From the NCBI GenBank assembly GCA_030490835.1, contig CM059971.1, positions 126,698,564 to 126,762,563 on the forward strand: a stretch of 64,000 nucleotides of DNA, in the 5' to 3' direction. This DNA comes from Annona cherimola. Its lineage: Eukaryota; Streptophyta; Magnoliopsida; Magnoliales; Annonaceae. Every line of letters begins with the position of its first letter. Positions within the stretch are counted from its first letter, which is position 1. Positions 45,044 to 57,005 of the stretch are shown in pieces. The translations under genes were made by a program, and so were the position numbers. Below the pieces are notes generated by a model. That model saw nothing but the letters and a program-made list of their open reading frames with translations, was not told the origin of the DNA and did not search any database.

Positions 45044-48000
45044 TTATTGGATATAAGGAAGATCCGTGAATGCCCATGCGAAGATCTGCTCGTACTGAAC
45101 TGCTGCGTTGTCCCACGTGGAGTTCCTCAACATCCCTCTCCTCATCATACCTTCCCAAGAAGACTTGTGCCGCCTGTATGTCTCAAGGGCAATCCACAAA
45201 GCCTGCCCAGGGACCAGAATTTCGGTAAGGAAGAACATCAGCATTTCCATGAGATGTATTAAGGTTCTGTTTGGCCCCAAAGCCTCAAGTACTTGCTTTT
45301 TATGGATTTTTGCCTGGTATATCCATTCCGCTCAAAATTTTTGCAGTAAGCATTTCAAGGACAAGCTCCGAATTAATGCTCATCAACTCAGCACAAAATT
45401 TTGCAGTAACTTTACCGTCAGGCCAAATAGGCCCTAAATATCAAAACAGCTGCTTTTTATTATTATTAATTTTTTCTCTTTTCGGTCCAAAAGAAATGAA
45501 TTTGGGCCGGATTTAATTCATTAGAAAAAACTCACATCAGTGCCATCACAGTGACAAGCTCAAAAATGCATGCTTCTTCCTAGTTGTGCTTGATGAATTG
45601 TTTACCAAGACATTTCCAGAATGTATTTGATGAACTTACCGCCATCATGCTTTCCTTTGAGAGAGGAGAAAAGGCCCACCTGAAATGACCAATAAAAACA
45701 TGACTACACTACAGGTGTAGAAGTACAAACTCCAGCCACGCAAGAAAAAGAGAATGCAGCTATGAAGGGAAGATGAATATGCAAATAGGTTCAAGGCGAG
45801 ACTGCATACCCAGTGCCCTTGCCTTTACCATCATAGGCATATGGATTGAAATTCTCAACCGTATCCTGACATGGAAAAGCGAGATCATAATAAAATAAGT
45901 ACAACGTGCCATAGGAACCACAATTAATATCAGACATTCAACTCACCCTCAGGCCACCAGTGCAGTGCACGATGGGAACAGTTCCATATCTCATGGCGTA
46001 CAGCTGATTCAGTCCGCAGGGTTCGAATGTTGAGGGCATCAACAATATGTCACATCTGTGCATTTCGGAAATCCCGAATCTGATTAGCAACTATTTGACA
46101 TTACTCCCTTGACATGGAAGGTGGACTATAGACTTACCCTGCAGTTATCCTGTGAGAAATAGGAACATTGAATCCTACCCATCCTCGGAACTTGTCTCTG
46201 TATGTGGACTCTGCCCATCTCATCCAGTTTTCAATCTCTGGAACCCCAGATCCAAGCATAACCTGGAGCAGTTGCATCATTAAATTATCAATTGCATTGC
46301 AAGTGTCTTCTGAGATGATGGCTTAAAAATTGACCAACGCAACCAGTAAATTTAACGATCAAAGCAGTTTCCGTTATAAGGTGGATTTCAACTCAGGAAA
46401 AAAAAAAAAAAAAGTTTAAAGTTCCAACAAACATTGTCGTAAAAGATCAACTTACAAATTGAACGTCATCTTGCATTATGTCAGAAAGTGCTGCCTTAAT
46501 GAGATCAACACCCTTCTGGTAGTCTAGTCTTCCAATAAATCCAATCTATGAGATGATCCAAACTTTGAGTTAATACAGAATAGGATGCAATTAGACATCT
46601 AAAGGACAATAAAATCAAGTGTTGGGTTCCCACCAGTGGACAATCGGGTCTGACATCAAAACCTAACTCTTTTTGTAATTCAGTCTTGCATTTAACCTGC
46701 AGTGGTGGACCAATTGCATTGAGACGGACACAAGCATGAATGGATTGTGAAAGCAAATAGCAGGAAATGATGTAGAAGTCTTCTTGACCTTTCCAGATAG
46801 GTCATCAACGGAATAATGGAATGGTATGTAATCATCTGAAGTTGGATCCCATTCATCAGTATTAATCCCATTAGTAACTCCTGGTTGTAAAAGAAATTAC
46901 TTCAATTAAAAACTTCCTTTGAAGAAAACAAAATAATAACAGTGTGTCTGAAGATTCCTAAGCAACAAATTTATTAGTGGAGAGGACAAAAAGCATCTAT
47001 AGATGCCTAATAATGTGTTTAGGAGTAGAGGGATGATTTTCCATTTCAATTGCTTTCTTCATTCCCAAGTCACAGTAATTCAGGAAAAAGTCATAGTAAG
47101 TTTGGAAGTCGCCCACATTACCATCCAGGACCATCTTTCGACTACTTAGAATTTCATGAAGACCATATCCACCTTCAGGTGTCGTTATTTCCCAGGCATA
47201 ACCCTAGCAGGCGAAGGCAAACTTTAATTCCAGCATGACCTCAGAGAGAGAAACAGAGGAAAAGACATCGAACGAGAGAACTGACCTGGCTAACTGTCAT
47301 TATTCGATCAGCTGTGACAATTGCACCCTTTAGAATGTTGACAGCTTCGCCTTTGTCAAGCGCATGTTTCCTAGCCCAATTGGGAAATATCCACTCCAGT
47401 GCTCCATACCACTGTGGTGGCAAGCCCAAATTTTGATAGGTTGTTGCTGGCTCAACTCCCTTCCATGATACAGAGAATAATATACAATTAGCCTTAAACT
47501 GACGTCTTGAGGAGTTAACTTCCATGAAACTTAACTTGAGAATAGTGTAGTCTAAAAAAAACAACAGGATTTCTACCTGATGAGCAAGGTTGTGTATAAT
47601 GAGAATGCAGCGAGCATCTCGATAAACACCATGTGGGCGGTATTTCGCCGCTAAAAGTCTGAAACACATTGCATTAGTCAAGATTAATGTTTCAGCAGGA
47701 TATAGGAAGCGAACCAGAAAATGAATTCATCATGAGGTTAACATCATACATTGGTACGAGACTTGCATGCCAGTCATTAACTAGGAACAGACACTTCTCG
47801 CCATAGGTATACCCACCCAAAGGAAGCAGCAGAGGAGCCTCACATGCTGCATGGCAAAGTAGCGTGAATCGATACTATGCAACCAGAAGAAGAAGAAAGG
47901 ATTAGTCGCAAGGCTTAAAGGCTATGAATCATGAGTACGTGACTCTAAAAACTGTTAGAATTATCGTCAACACCTGATTGTCACCAAAAGCACCATATAT

Positions 48001-50041
48001 ATCTCCATACGGATTTCCAGGTCTGTGATAACAAGAGTGGTCAACAAACACCTGTGAAAGAAAAAACATTAGTTCTCATTTAGTCAAGTAAACTAAAGAT
48101 ATAAAAGATGAAGTATTGGCCAGAAAAACATTAGTCCTCATTCAGCTAAGTAATGAACTAAAGATATAAGTTATTGACCCTGCAGATATTAAGTCTTGCA
48201 AAGAAATCTATAACCAAAGACAAGATTTTTGTATCATTGAATGCGAAGAAGGAAATGCATTCCATACCCAGTCAACGCCTTCTCTGTATTCATGGAAAAA
48301 TGCCACTTTATGTTCTCCCCCAAAGCATAAAACCTTGTGGTGACAGTTGCAGTCAGAAGCACCAGAGTAAACATCATCAGAAACTCCATTCAAGTATCTT
48401 GGAGATATGACCATCACACGATGACCCCGGGCAGCAAGTGCAACGGGCAATGAGCCACAAACATCTCCCAGACCTCCAGTCTTCGAATAAGGAGCAGCTT
48501 CCGCAGAAACCATAACAATGCTGTATGTTATTCTAGTTTCAGGCTTCGCCTCTTCTTTAACATCCATATCTGTTTCCACTTCTTTCTCTTCAGATTCTTT
48601 GCTAGGCATGACAGCAACATTGCTGGAGTTGTTGCCTAGATTTCAAACGAAATTGTATTTAATCACATTACTACATCTAGTGAATGCAACACAATCTCCA
48701 AAACAACACAGAAGTTGCAACAACATTATGGCCACTCGAAAGTGAATTTTGTTCACAAACAAAAATGTAGTCTTCTGCACTTGCATTCAAAGAAGCATAA
48801 CAAACTCAACCTAGAAGGGTAAATCCTCTGCAACTATTGATCCAAGAAATCTTGCACATTCGCGTCCAATGCCAACATTATGCAGAAATACAACAAGAAT
48901 GCAAGTAGGGGCACATGAACAGTGCTCACACAATGACAGAGTAAAAAAAAAAAACCATCAAGCGCATCAAACCTTTTATTTTGATTAGAAAGCTATCATA
49001 TATCCTTCTGGTTATTCACGAAAAGTACATCAGAAGTGAATTCCATGAGTAAGTGAACTCTATGAGAAGAAAATATTGCAACTTGATGTATTAACCAACT
49101 TAACAACTAGTTAATGTATAACTCATAATAAAGTAGAATGGAACAGGACAGAAGCAGAGGTGACGATGCTATCCCTATTTTTACAATTACCATTGTTCAT
49201 ATATATTCAATCATTTTCTAGTACATTTTTTCTTTGGAAGTAACACTCTCCGTTTCAAATATTTTCAAATATTCTTCTTTTTTTTTTTTGTCTATGTACT
49301 CCAATTTTTTTTTTATTGGGTATGTACTCCATTATTGATTATAGCTTTATTCGTTTTGTTCCTCTTGTCCTTGTCCTTTGTGAGGCCTTATTCATGATTA
49401 TCATCTTGTTACAAGCCCCGCAGACTAATATGTTGCAAATAAGTTCCAATATTTTTTTGCACGAATAGAACTTTAATGGACGATTTCCACGGGCTGATCC
49501 AGAGATGCATGTATCTGAATACCTGATATCCAACATCGTTTTTATCCATAATACGAGAATAAAGAAACATTAATCCAGAATTTATGCCGCTGCATCGCGT
49601 CATTTTCACCGAAAATCCTGCTGAAAATGAATTTTTATCGAAGACATGGGCGTCTCAAATCGGTCCCAATCAAATAAACCGAAATCTTGACTTACTGGCA
49701 TGATCGACCTTCGGAAACTCGGTATCGATGGAACTATCCTTTCCATTTTCGAAGATGTGGTTGTATTCCTCCCGCTCTTCCACTGCAGCAGGCCTCTCTT
49801 GCAAGCTACGGAACTCTGCGCCGACACCGCCGGCGCCGCCGCTTTCTTCCCGGCCTTTGTTGAAGCATCCGCTTGTCAGACGTAGGATGCCACCCTCACT
49901 TCCACGTCCACCCGATAAAGGCAGAGAGAAAAGCCGGAGACTCTGGCCGGCTGGACGTAACGGCGGCGAGGGAGAAATTCCGGCGGCCGCCTTTCTGGCG
50001 GATGTGATTTGCAGGGTTTCCATCAGCCGTGAAGCCTCCAT
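45044..50041 (-). CDS. SS1: Soluble starch synthase I, plastid, 15 exons, 662 residues
   Basis: This enzyme adds glucose from ADP-glucose to short amylopectin chains in plastids (GT5 family). Exons: 50041-49696, 48635-48268, 48051-47974, 47874-47750, 47658-47577, 47459-47286, 47203-47122, 46880-46789, 46696-46634, 46545-46456, 46262-46138, 46055-45947, 45865-45810, 45679-45640, 45202-45044. All junctions are GT-AG, all phases close, and the sum is 1989 bases. Seen: a Ser/Ala/Arg-rich transit peptide, an acidic linker, the ADP-glucose motif KTGGLGDV (167-174), [53 protein letters not shown] (471-482), [12 protein letters not shown] (552-563), HCTGGLRDTVE and C-terminal [10 protein letters not shown]. 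Sequence order and exon number fit SSI rather than SSII, SSIII or GBSS. Odd: Thr551 replaces the usual Arg of PSRFEPCG; the catalytic-site Glu553 and Cys555 are kept. ATG 50041 has good context (GAGATGG). No frameshift or stop. Confidence 0.95.
45263..45437. mobile_element. MITE in SS1 intron 14
   Basis: Ends AGGTTCTGTTTGGCC and GGCCAAATAGGCCCT are inverted, with two subterminal copies of CAAAATTTTTGCAGTAA / ACAAAATTTTGCAGTAA. It lies wholly within the intron 45639-45203 and leaves the splice sites intact. Confidence 0.7.
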
Positions 50042-50225
50042 CTCAAGGAAAGAACAACAGGGCAGAAACGGAAAAACCGGAAACAAAGCAAGGGTATATA
50101 AAGAATGAAGAAAAGCTGTTGAAGTCGAGAGTAAGCAGCTTCGTCTCTGCTTTCGGCTTTCTAGAGAGGGACGAACCTGGAAGGGCGATAAGCTAAGAGA
50201 AATGGATGGGCCCAGCTAGCTTGGA

Positions 50226-50254
50226 CACGTGGACGGTTCTGAACTATACACGTG
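50226..50254. promoter_or_regulatory. Twin G-boxes upstream of SS1
   Basis: CACGTG occurs at 50226-50231 and again at 50249-50254, both as ACACGTGGA. They are 185 to 213 bases upstream of the SS1 ATG. G-boxes bind bZIP and bHLH factors; ACACGTGG is also a typical ABRE. Function is inferred from motif and position only. Confidence 0.6.
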
Positions 50255-50259
50255 GATTC

Positions 50260-51119
50260 CGGTGGGGGCGGATCTTGTCGCGGTTTTGCGACTAGCGCAG
50301 AAACCCTCCAGAACAGCTGCGTGGGGAAAACTCGTGACACGACGTCGCCCGCTGCCGGTTAGATCAGAGCCCCTTTCGTTACTCGATGAGGACGGATTGT
50401 CGCGAACCCTGTGATGGACGGAGAGGATTCAACAAGATTGTGGGGGGTCGAAGCTAGGTAAAGCAGGCCTTTGCGACGAATTGCCGTGCTTCCAAGTTAT
50501 ACTCGCTGGCGGGCGGCAGCGAAAGGCGATCGCCGCGAAACATGGCGCTTTCCATAACGGAAATGAAGGCTAGCCGCGAACGACGTCACACATGGGTGAT
50601 GGGAAGCTAGATAATCGTGAATTCGTGATAGACACGAAAAAATGGATTTGTGAGTTTTTTTGGAGGCGGCTGTTAATCTTGAATAACGGTTCAGATTTGC
50701 TAATAACAAACTATTGTTCTTGATCAACGGATCAGATCAGTTGCTGAAATGCATGCATGGGACGTGTCTCGAGCTTCGAGAACGCTTTTTGCATCTCACG
50801 AGAATTGACGGAAACGCTCGAGTGACCACACGATCGACTCTTGTACCAAGCGGTGGATCCAAATACCTGACAGCTTTTGAAACTGATAAAAATTTCAACA
50901 AATTCAGATAAAAATGTTAAAAAATATTTGCATTATATATTGTAGGGATTCATTTATTATTTTGAAATTAATCATTTTGTTGGATGCATTTAATATGTAA
51001 TGATTAGAATCTAGAATGATTAGGCATAAAAAATAAAAATTTGATTAGAATGTAGACGTGGTGATTAAAAGCACAATAATTAAATAATTAAAATATCAAA
51101 TCATACTAAGTGAAAAGTG
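50260..51119. other. SS1 upstream flank, then AT-rich spacer
   Basis: 50260-50600 is GC-rich with CpG-containing unique sequence, probably distal SS1 promoter. 50900-51119 is AT-rich. Open frames here have no recognisable domain. Confidence 0.4.
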
Positions 51120-51299
51120 TCAAAGTAACTTTACACCTAATTTTACGTATTAGTATTTTAAACCCTGAAGTTTGAGAATTAGCATTTTAAACCCGCTAAA
51201 TTTTGGTATTTGCATTTTGAACCATCTGCCTTAACGCTGTCAACAGAGCCCTGTTTGGCCATGTGCAACGACGAAAATGCCCATATATATCCAAACATT

Positions 51300-54200
51300 A
51301 AAAGAAGGGCTAGAGAGGATAAGGAGGCGGACATTATCGGATTTCAGCAAGGTAGGCGTGGGAACCATGACACGAGAAGCCGAGAGTGGGAGGGGGATGT
51401 GGAGGAGGTGCGGCCCAAAAGGAGGAAGGGACAAACTGACAATGGAATCTTGGAGGCGGCGGCTGAGGGCACTCCCCAGCCCCGCCTCATTTGATATGGC
51501 TCTCCTAGCATGGAATTGCCGTGGGCTTGGGAACCCACGTGCAATTCGAAGCCTCCTTAACGTGGTTAAGAAACAAGCTCCCTGTTTGATCTTCCTCTGT
51601 GAAACCAAACGCAACTCTAAAGAAATGGAGGGAGTTAGAAGAAGGTTACATTTTGACTTTTGCTTTTCAGTGGAATCTCTAGACAGAAGGGGGGGTTTGG
51701 CCCTCCTTTGGAATAATGACAACCAAGCTATCATCAAGAGTTTTTCCAACCATCATATCGATGTCAACTTCTGCGGTTGGAGGTTCACTGGATTCTACGG
51801 CTACCCCGAAACTCACCATCGACTCCTAAGCTGGAATCTTCTGAGGCAATTGATGAGGGATTGTAATGACCCGTGGTTGGTGTTGGGAGACTTCAATGAA
51901 GTTGTTGGCCCCAGTGAATATGTGAGTAGGAGACCCCGTCCTTGGCGTCAAATGGACATGTTTCGTGAAGCTATTGATGATTGTTACCTTTTGGATGTGG
52001 GTTTTGTTGGCCCTCCGATGACTTGGAGGAATAATAGGAGAGGACGGCATAGGGTTGAGGCGAGATTGGATAGAGGACTTTGCTCTCCCTCTTGGCTCAA
52101 TCGGTTCCCTTATGCTAAGATTCATCACTTATCGGCTCCCACCTCGGACCATTGCCCCATCTTATTGATTCTCGACTCCAATCGCGGGACTAGAAAACCC
52201 CCAAAGGAATTCCGGTATGAACTCTTCTGGGCTCGTGATAAAGAAGCTTCTCGGATTGTTGATCAGGTTTGGGTATCTGAGGCCCCTATGGAGGTTCAAC
52301 CTCATGGATTGGTCTCTTGGAAAATCAAGCGTGCGGCTACTGAACTCGCAAAGTGGAACCAAGGTAAAAAGGGTAATCTTCGAAAGGCGATCGCTTCAAA
52401 ACAGCAAGAGCTCTGTTTCCTATCTTCCCTTAGGCCGTCTGATTCGAGGGACGACTCCTTGCAAAAACTTAAGGTACAGATCAACCTTCTGTTGGAAGAT
52501 GAAGAGCAACTTTGGAGGATGCGGGCAAAGTCACACTGGCTCCTCGAGGGGGATAAAAACACCAAGTTTTTCCACAGGATTGCCTCTAATAGGCGACGTG
52601 TTAACCATATTGATGCCTTGAGGGATTCTAATGGCAATTGGGTGAGGAACCAGGATAGCCTTTTGGATCATACTGTCGATTACTTCTCTAATGTCTTTGC
52701 TTCCTCTAACCCACCGCCATCTCCATGGGTCGAAAATGTTGTTTTGCGTAGAATCTCTTCTGAGCAGAGGCAAGGCCTAATCAGACCACTGCTGGTCGAG
52801 GAAGTTATTAGCGCAGTCAAAAGTATGAGGCCTTCTAAGGCCCCAGGGCCGGATGGGATGTCTGCTGGGTTTTTCCAACGGCATTGGGCTACGGTGGAAA
52901 GTGAAATATCTTCGGGTGGTGCAAAATGTTTATGGATGAATGCAACCCGGTCCGGAGACGTATGCTCATCAGGAACACGAACTCCACCACTATCATTTTG
53001 ATTCCAAAGAAGTGCGGAGCTCAGGATCTCTCTCAGTTTAGACCTATCAGCCTCTGCAATGTGGTCTACAAAATCCTGGCTAAGGTTTTAGCCAACAGAC
53101 TCAAGGTGGCTCTCCACGATGTCATCAGTGAGGAACAGAATGCATTCGTCCCCGGCAGACTTATTACTGATAATATGCTAATCGCCTATGAGGCGATCCA
53201 TTACCTGCGAAAACGTTCTACGGGGCGCAAAAATGAGATGGCTATCAAGTTGGACATGTCGAAAGCATATGATAGAGTTGAGTGGGGGTTTCTTAAACAG
53301 ATGATGGAGACTATGAACTTCAGCCCGGTTTGGATTGATTGGATCATGAGCTGCATTTCCACGGTCTCTTACAGAGTTAATGTCAATGGTTTCTGCTCCC
53401 CTTTCTTTACTCCCCAAAGGGGACTGAGGCAGGGTGACCCGCTTTCACCCTATCTTTTTCTTCTTTGTGCGGAGGGGCTTTCTACTATCATCTCTCATGC
53501 TGTCGCTTCAGGGGCTCTTCATGGTATTAGGCTTCTCCCGCACGGTCCAGTGATTTCCCACCTTCTTTTCGCTGATGATGCGATCATCTTTACTAGGGCC
53601 ACTGAGGATGATGCTCGTAACCTCTTGGATATTCTGAGTCAATATGCCGGTTCTTCAGGTCAACTTATAAATGTGGAAAAAACGGCGGCTTTCTTCAGTT
53701 CCAACACGCAGGATATCATTAGGAGGGCAATGATCCAAATTTTTGGTTCGGGTCATCAGGTCTTCCACCAATACCTTGGTCTTCCGGCATGGTTAGGCAG
53801 AACAAAACTGGGATTCTTCAAGGGCCTCAAGGAGAGGATTTGGAAGCGTTTGCAGGGATGGAAGGGTAAACTGCTTTCATGGGGAGGTAAAGAGGTATTA
53901 ATTAAGGCGGTTGCTCAGGCCATCCCGTCGTATGCCATGAGTATTTTTTTACTACCCAAATCTTTCTGTAAGGACTTAAATGGCATGTTGAGTAAATTTT
54001 GGTGGGGTGAGAAGGATGGGAAGAGGAAGATGAGCTGGGTGGCTTGGATGGAATTGTGTAAACCTAAGCGGGCTGGCGGGTTGGGTTTCAGGGATTTTCA
54101 TAAGTTCAATCTTGCCCTGCTGGCTAAGCAGGTTTGGCGGCTTGTCTCCCGCGAATCGACTTTGTGCCACAGAATCCTCAAGTCCAAATATTTTCCAAAC

Positions 54201-55679
54201 ACGGACATTTGGTCTTGTCGTGTGAGGCCGGCTGACTCTTTCACCTGGAGGGGTATTCTGAAAGCTAGGGATCTGATCCAAGTCGGGTGCAAATGGCGTA
54301 TTGGTAACGGACAACGGGTAAGGGTCTTCTCTGATCTGTGGCTTGAGGACGAGGTGTGTAAGGCGGGGCCCCTCCCGGCCTCTATCCCGGAGGACGTCAC
54401 GGCTAACTATTTCTTGGATCATGCTACCAATTCATGGCATAGGGATCGGGTGGTGGCTGCTATGGGGGAGGTGAGGTGGCACGATGTTGCTATGATTCCG
54501 ATCCCCCGGGTTCCTGTTGCTGACCGTGTGTACTGGAAATATGAGCCGAGTGGTAACTACACTGTCAAATCGGCATATAGGCTCCTGTGTGCAGTGTGTG
54601 ACTCCCATGACCTCGGAGCTTCCTTTAAGGCGTTATGGCGGCTTCATCTCCCACCAAAAATTGCCATTTTCGGCTGGAGACTTCTGAAGGATGCGCTCCC
54701 AACGCTTCATAACTTAAATCACAGGGGTGTGGGGGTGGACCCTTTGTGCCTCCTCTGCAAAGCGGATCTTGAAGACGCGAACCACCTGTTTCTGGGGTGT
54801 GTATCGACGATGGGGGTGTGTCGAACTGCAGCCAGGTTGGCCCCCTCCGTGGCATCTATTCTGGAGGCTTTTGCTGTGCTTGTCGGGGAGAACCGTCTCG
54901 ATGACCTCACCTTCTTCATTCTTTGCTGCTGGAGGGTTTGGTATTTACGGAACAAATTCATTGAGGAGGGATCCCGTCCTAACTTCAGGGACACTTTGGA
55001 CTGGTGTACGGATTATCGTTATCATCATGGGCTGGCGAGAGTGATTGTTCCGTCTGGTTTTTTGGAGAGGCCATTGGTGCCTCGATGGGTTAGGCCTCCA
55101 CCGGGGTTTGTTAAGATTAATATTGACGCACGGTGCAGGAGGGAGATGGATGTGTTCGGTTGTGGTGCTGTCATCAGGGACTCGGAGGGTCGGTTTATTG
55201 CTGCTTGCGGGTGGAAGCGCAGAGCGTGCGGGGATCCTCTTCTAATGGAAGCTACTGCGTTCCTCCTGGGACTGAAGTGGGTTCTTCAGATGAACTTCAA
55301 ACAAGTCTTGTTTGAGACCGATTCCCTCACACTTTGCAACTTTTTGGCTGATCCGCATCACATTTCATCCCCCGTAGGCTACATTATTGATGAGGCTAGG
55401 TCGATTATCCTCGACAATGTCTCTTTTTCGGTCCACCATGTATTGCGGCAAGGTAATGCTGCTGCTCACTCTTTAGCCGATTTGGTGTCTATTTCGGAGT
55501 CTGACTATCAGCTTTGGTGGGGTAACCCCCCCCCAAGCCATTTTTTGGAACATTTGTACAGATAATTTTTTGGCAATGAATTGCTTGGATTACTCTTTCC
55601 ATAACCCTTTCCACATTGTGAGGGGTTAGGGAATGAGTATACCCATTTTCATCAACAAAAAAAAAAAAAAAAAAAAAAA
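51300..55679 (+). mobile_element. L1-like LINE retrotransposon, 5'-truncated
   Basis: It contains the C-terminal stub of ORF1 (frame closing at TGA 51492-51494, ending in GTPQPRLI), ORF2 from ATG 51496, a 3' untranslated region of about 90 bases and an A23 tail (55657-55679). The 5' boundary is approximate; most of ORF1 is missing. A possible short target duplication GGGCTAGAG (51308-51316) versus GGGATAGAG (55684-55692) is imperfect and should not be relied on. Confidence 0.92.
51496..55565 (+). pseudogene. LINE ORF2: endonuclease, reverse transcriptase, RNase H (frameshifted)
   Basis: This replicates the LINE by target-primed reverse transcription. Domain order: APE-type endonuclease (LAWNCRGLGN, FLCETKR, VLGDFNEV, SDHCPI), linker, reverse transcriptase (RPISLCNVVYKILAKVLANR, LDMSKAYDRVEW, GLRQGDPLSPYLF, and FADDA at the active site), a zinc-binding RT-associated region (PLCLLCKADLEDANHLFLGC), and a C-terminal RNase H (INIDARCR, EATAFLLGLKW, FETDS, NAAAHSLAD), usual for plant L1 clades. 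The reading frame changes near 52905-52925, between the upstream endonuclease/RT start (open to 53001) and the downstream frame (open from 52926). A net two-base gain over a few bases explains it. Otherwise the sequence is open for more than 4 kb, so the copy is young but inactive in ORF2 as it stands. Confidence 0.93.
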
Positions 55680-57005
55680 GCCCGGGATAGAGCAAGGGCC
55701 AATCAAAGGGCTCACAAGATAGGATGACGACAAAGGAGAGCGCCATGTGGAGCAAGGTCGTGAACAGGGAAGAAGCGTTGTCCCGGCTTGCCAACAAGTC
55801 CTTGAGGATCTCTTCAGAAGAAGATGATCATGAGCATGATCACCGACTACTAAAAGCGGCATGCGGCGATTATGGAGAGGAAATGAAGTCAACGTTCGAT
55901 GGGGAGGAGGAGCAAGTGAGGGTCATTGTTGCCTTTTCCAAGCAAAAAGGCAGCCCTTCACCACGGCCAGCCCTCTTCTTTAACAACTACCAGCGACATC
56001 ATCTTCTTCAATAGCACGCCAATCAGCGATTTCTACCTGACAATTAAACTTACAACCCGTCAATTTTTAGAGCACCAATTTTCATCAAAATTGTTCGCAA
56101 TTTTCTGTTGATTGCCCCAAGTATCAAATACGGCAGCCACAAAATTTGATTTTGGCAACACTGAACCTGCCATCCATTAAATTTCTTACAGCCACCCATT
56201 CATTTTTCAAATCGCCCCTTTCAAATCCATTTCATCGGCCAAGCAGCAATCCAACTATCGGCCATCACAGCAGCACCACTACCTACAACCGAACCAACAG
56301 CCAGTCCCGCATCCCATACCAATCACCGGCACCGGCCAAGCATTGACCTCTTTCAAAACACAATATTCACGCCCAAACCCAAGCTTCTAGTCTTCTCTCC
56401 GACAGTAGTTGCGAAATCGACAACATTTTTGGCAGCTATAAAATTTCAAAATAGCAGATGCACTAAATACCAATTCTCAGCAATTACCAGCAGCCATCTT
56501 TAAATCCGGCATCACAGCAGCACAGCCCTTGCATCAACTCCTTCGATGACAACACAAATCGGCTGCTCAAACCCAAAATTACAGCCCCTCTTCCCAGATG
56601 GATGTAGCCATTAATGCACTAATCCAGCTCTCCGCCAAGAACCCATTCGACGACCATGACATCCGTCTAATCAACTAGAAAATTAAAACTGGCGGCATCA
56701 ATTTTAGAATTTGGTAGCAGCTCTGCTCCAATATCTTCCACCGATGATGATGTTGATCATTACAGTTCAAGCATCATGATGGCATCCTCTTAAAAGCAGG
56801 CAGACGGAGTTAGTTCAGTCATTTACAAAACTCCATACGTGCAACGAGATGAACAGACAGGGTTATGTAGATGGTGTTAGAGAGGAAGGTTTAAAATGTA
56901 AATAGTGAAATATAGCAAAGTTTAAAATGCTAATACGTAAACTTTAAAGTTTAAAATACTAATAAACAAAGTTAAAGAGTCTATGATGTAAATTCCTCGT
57001 ACAAC

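Larger units (their letters stand above)
51120..57005. mobile_element. Long-TIR element that received the LINE insertion
   Basis: The left arm (about 51130-51265: TTACGTATTAGTATTTTAAA, GAATTAGCATTTTAAACCC, TTGCATTTTGAACC, then CCCTGTTTGGCCATGTGCAACG) is inverted relative to the right arm (about 56855-57005: ACGTGCAACGAGATG, AAGGTTTAAAATGTAAAT, AAAGTTTAAAATGCTAATAC). The arms resemble those of 40934-42760. The non-LINE interior (55680-56850) is mixed-composition sequence of unknown origin. Classification as Mutator-like is inferred. Confidence 0.5.

Noticed and set aside
47241..47681. Single 146-codon minus-strand frame
   Set aside because: It spans SS1 exons 5 and 6 and reads through intron 5; the spliced SS1 model accounts for it.
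51308..55692. GGGCTAGAG / GGGATAGAG as the LINE target-site duplication
   Set aside because: Only 8 of 9 bases match, and the 3' copy is separated from the A tail by a few bases, so the true 5' junction stays uncertain.
55724..56014. Open frame right after the LINE poly(A)
   Set aside because: About 97 codons of acidic low-similarity sequence inside a probable TIR element; I could not tie it to any family, so it is kept only as possible captured DNA.
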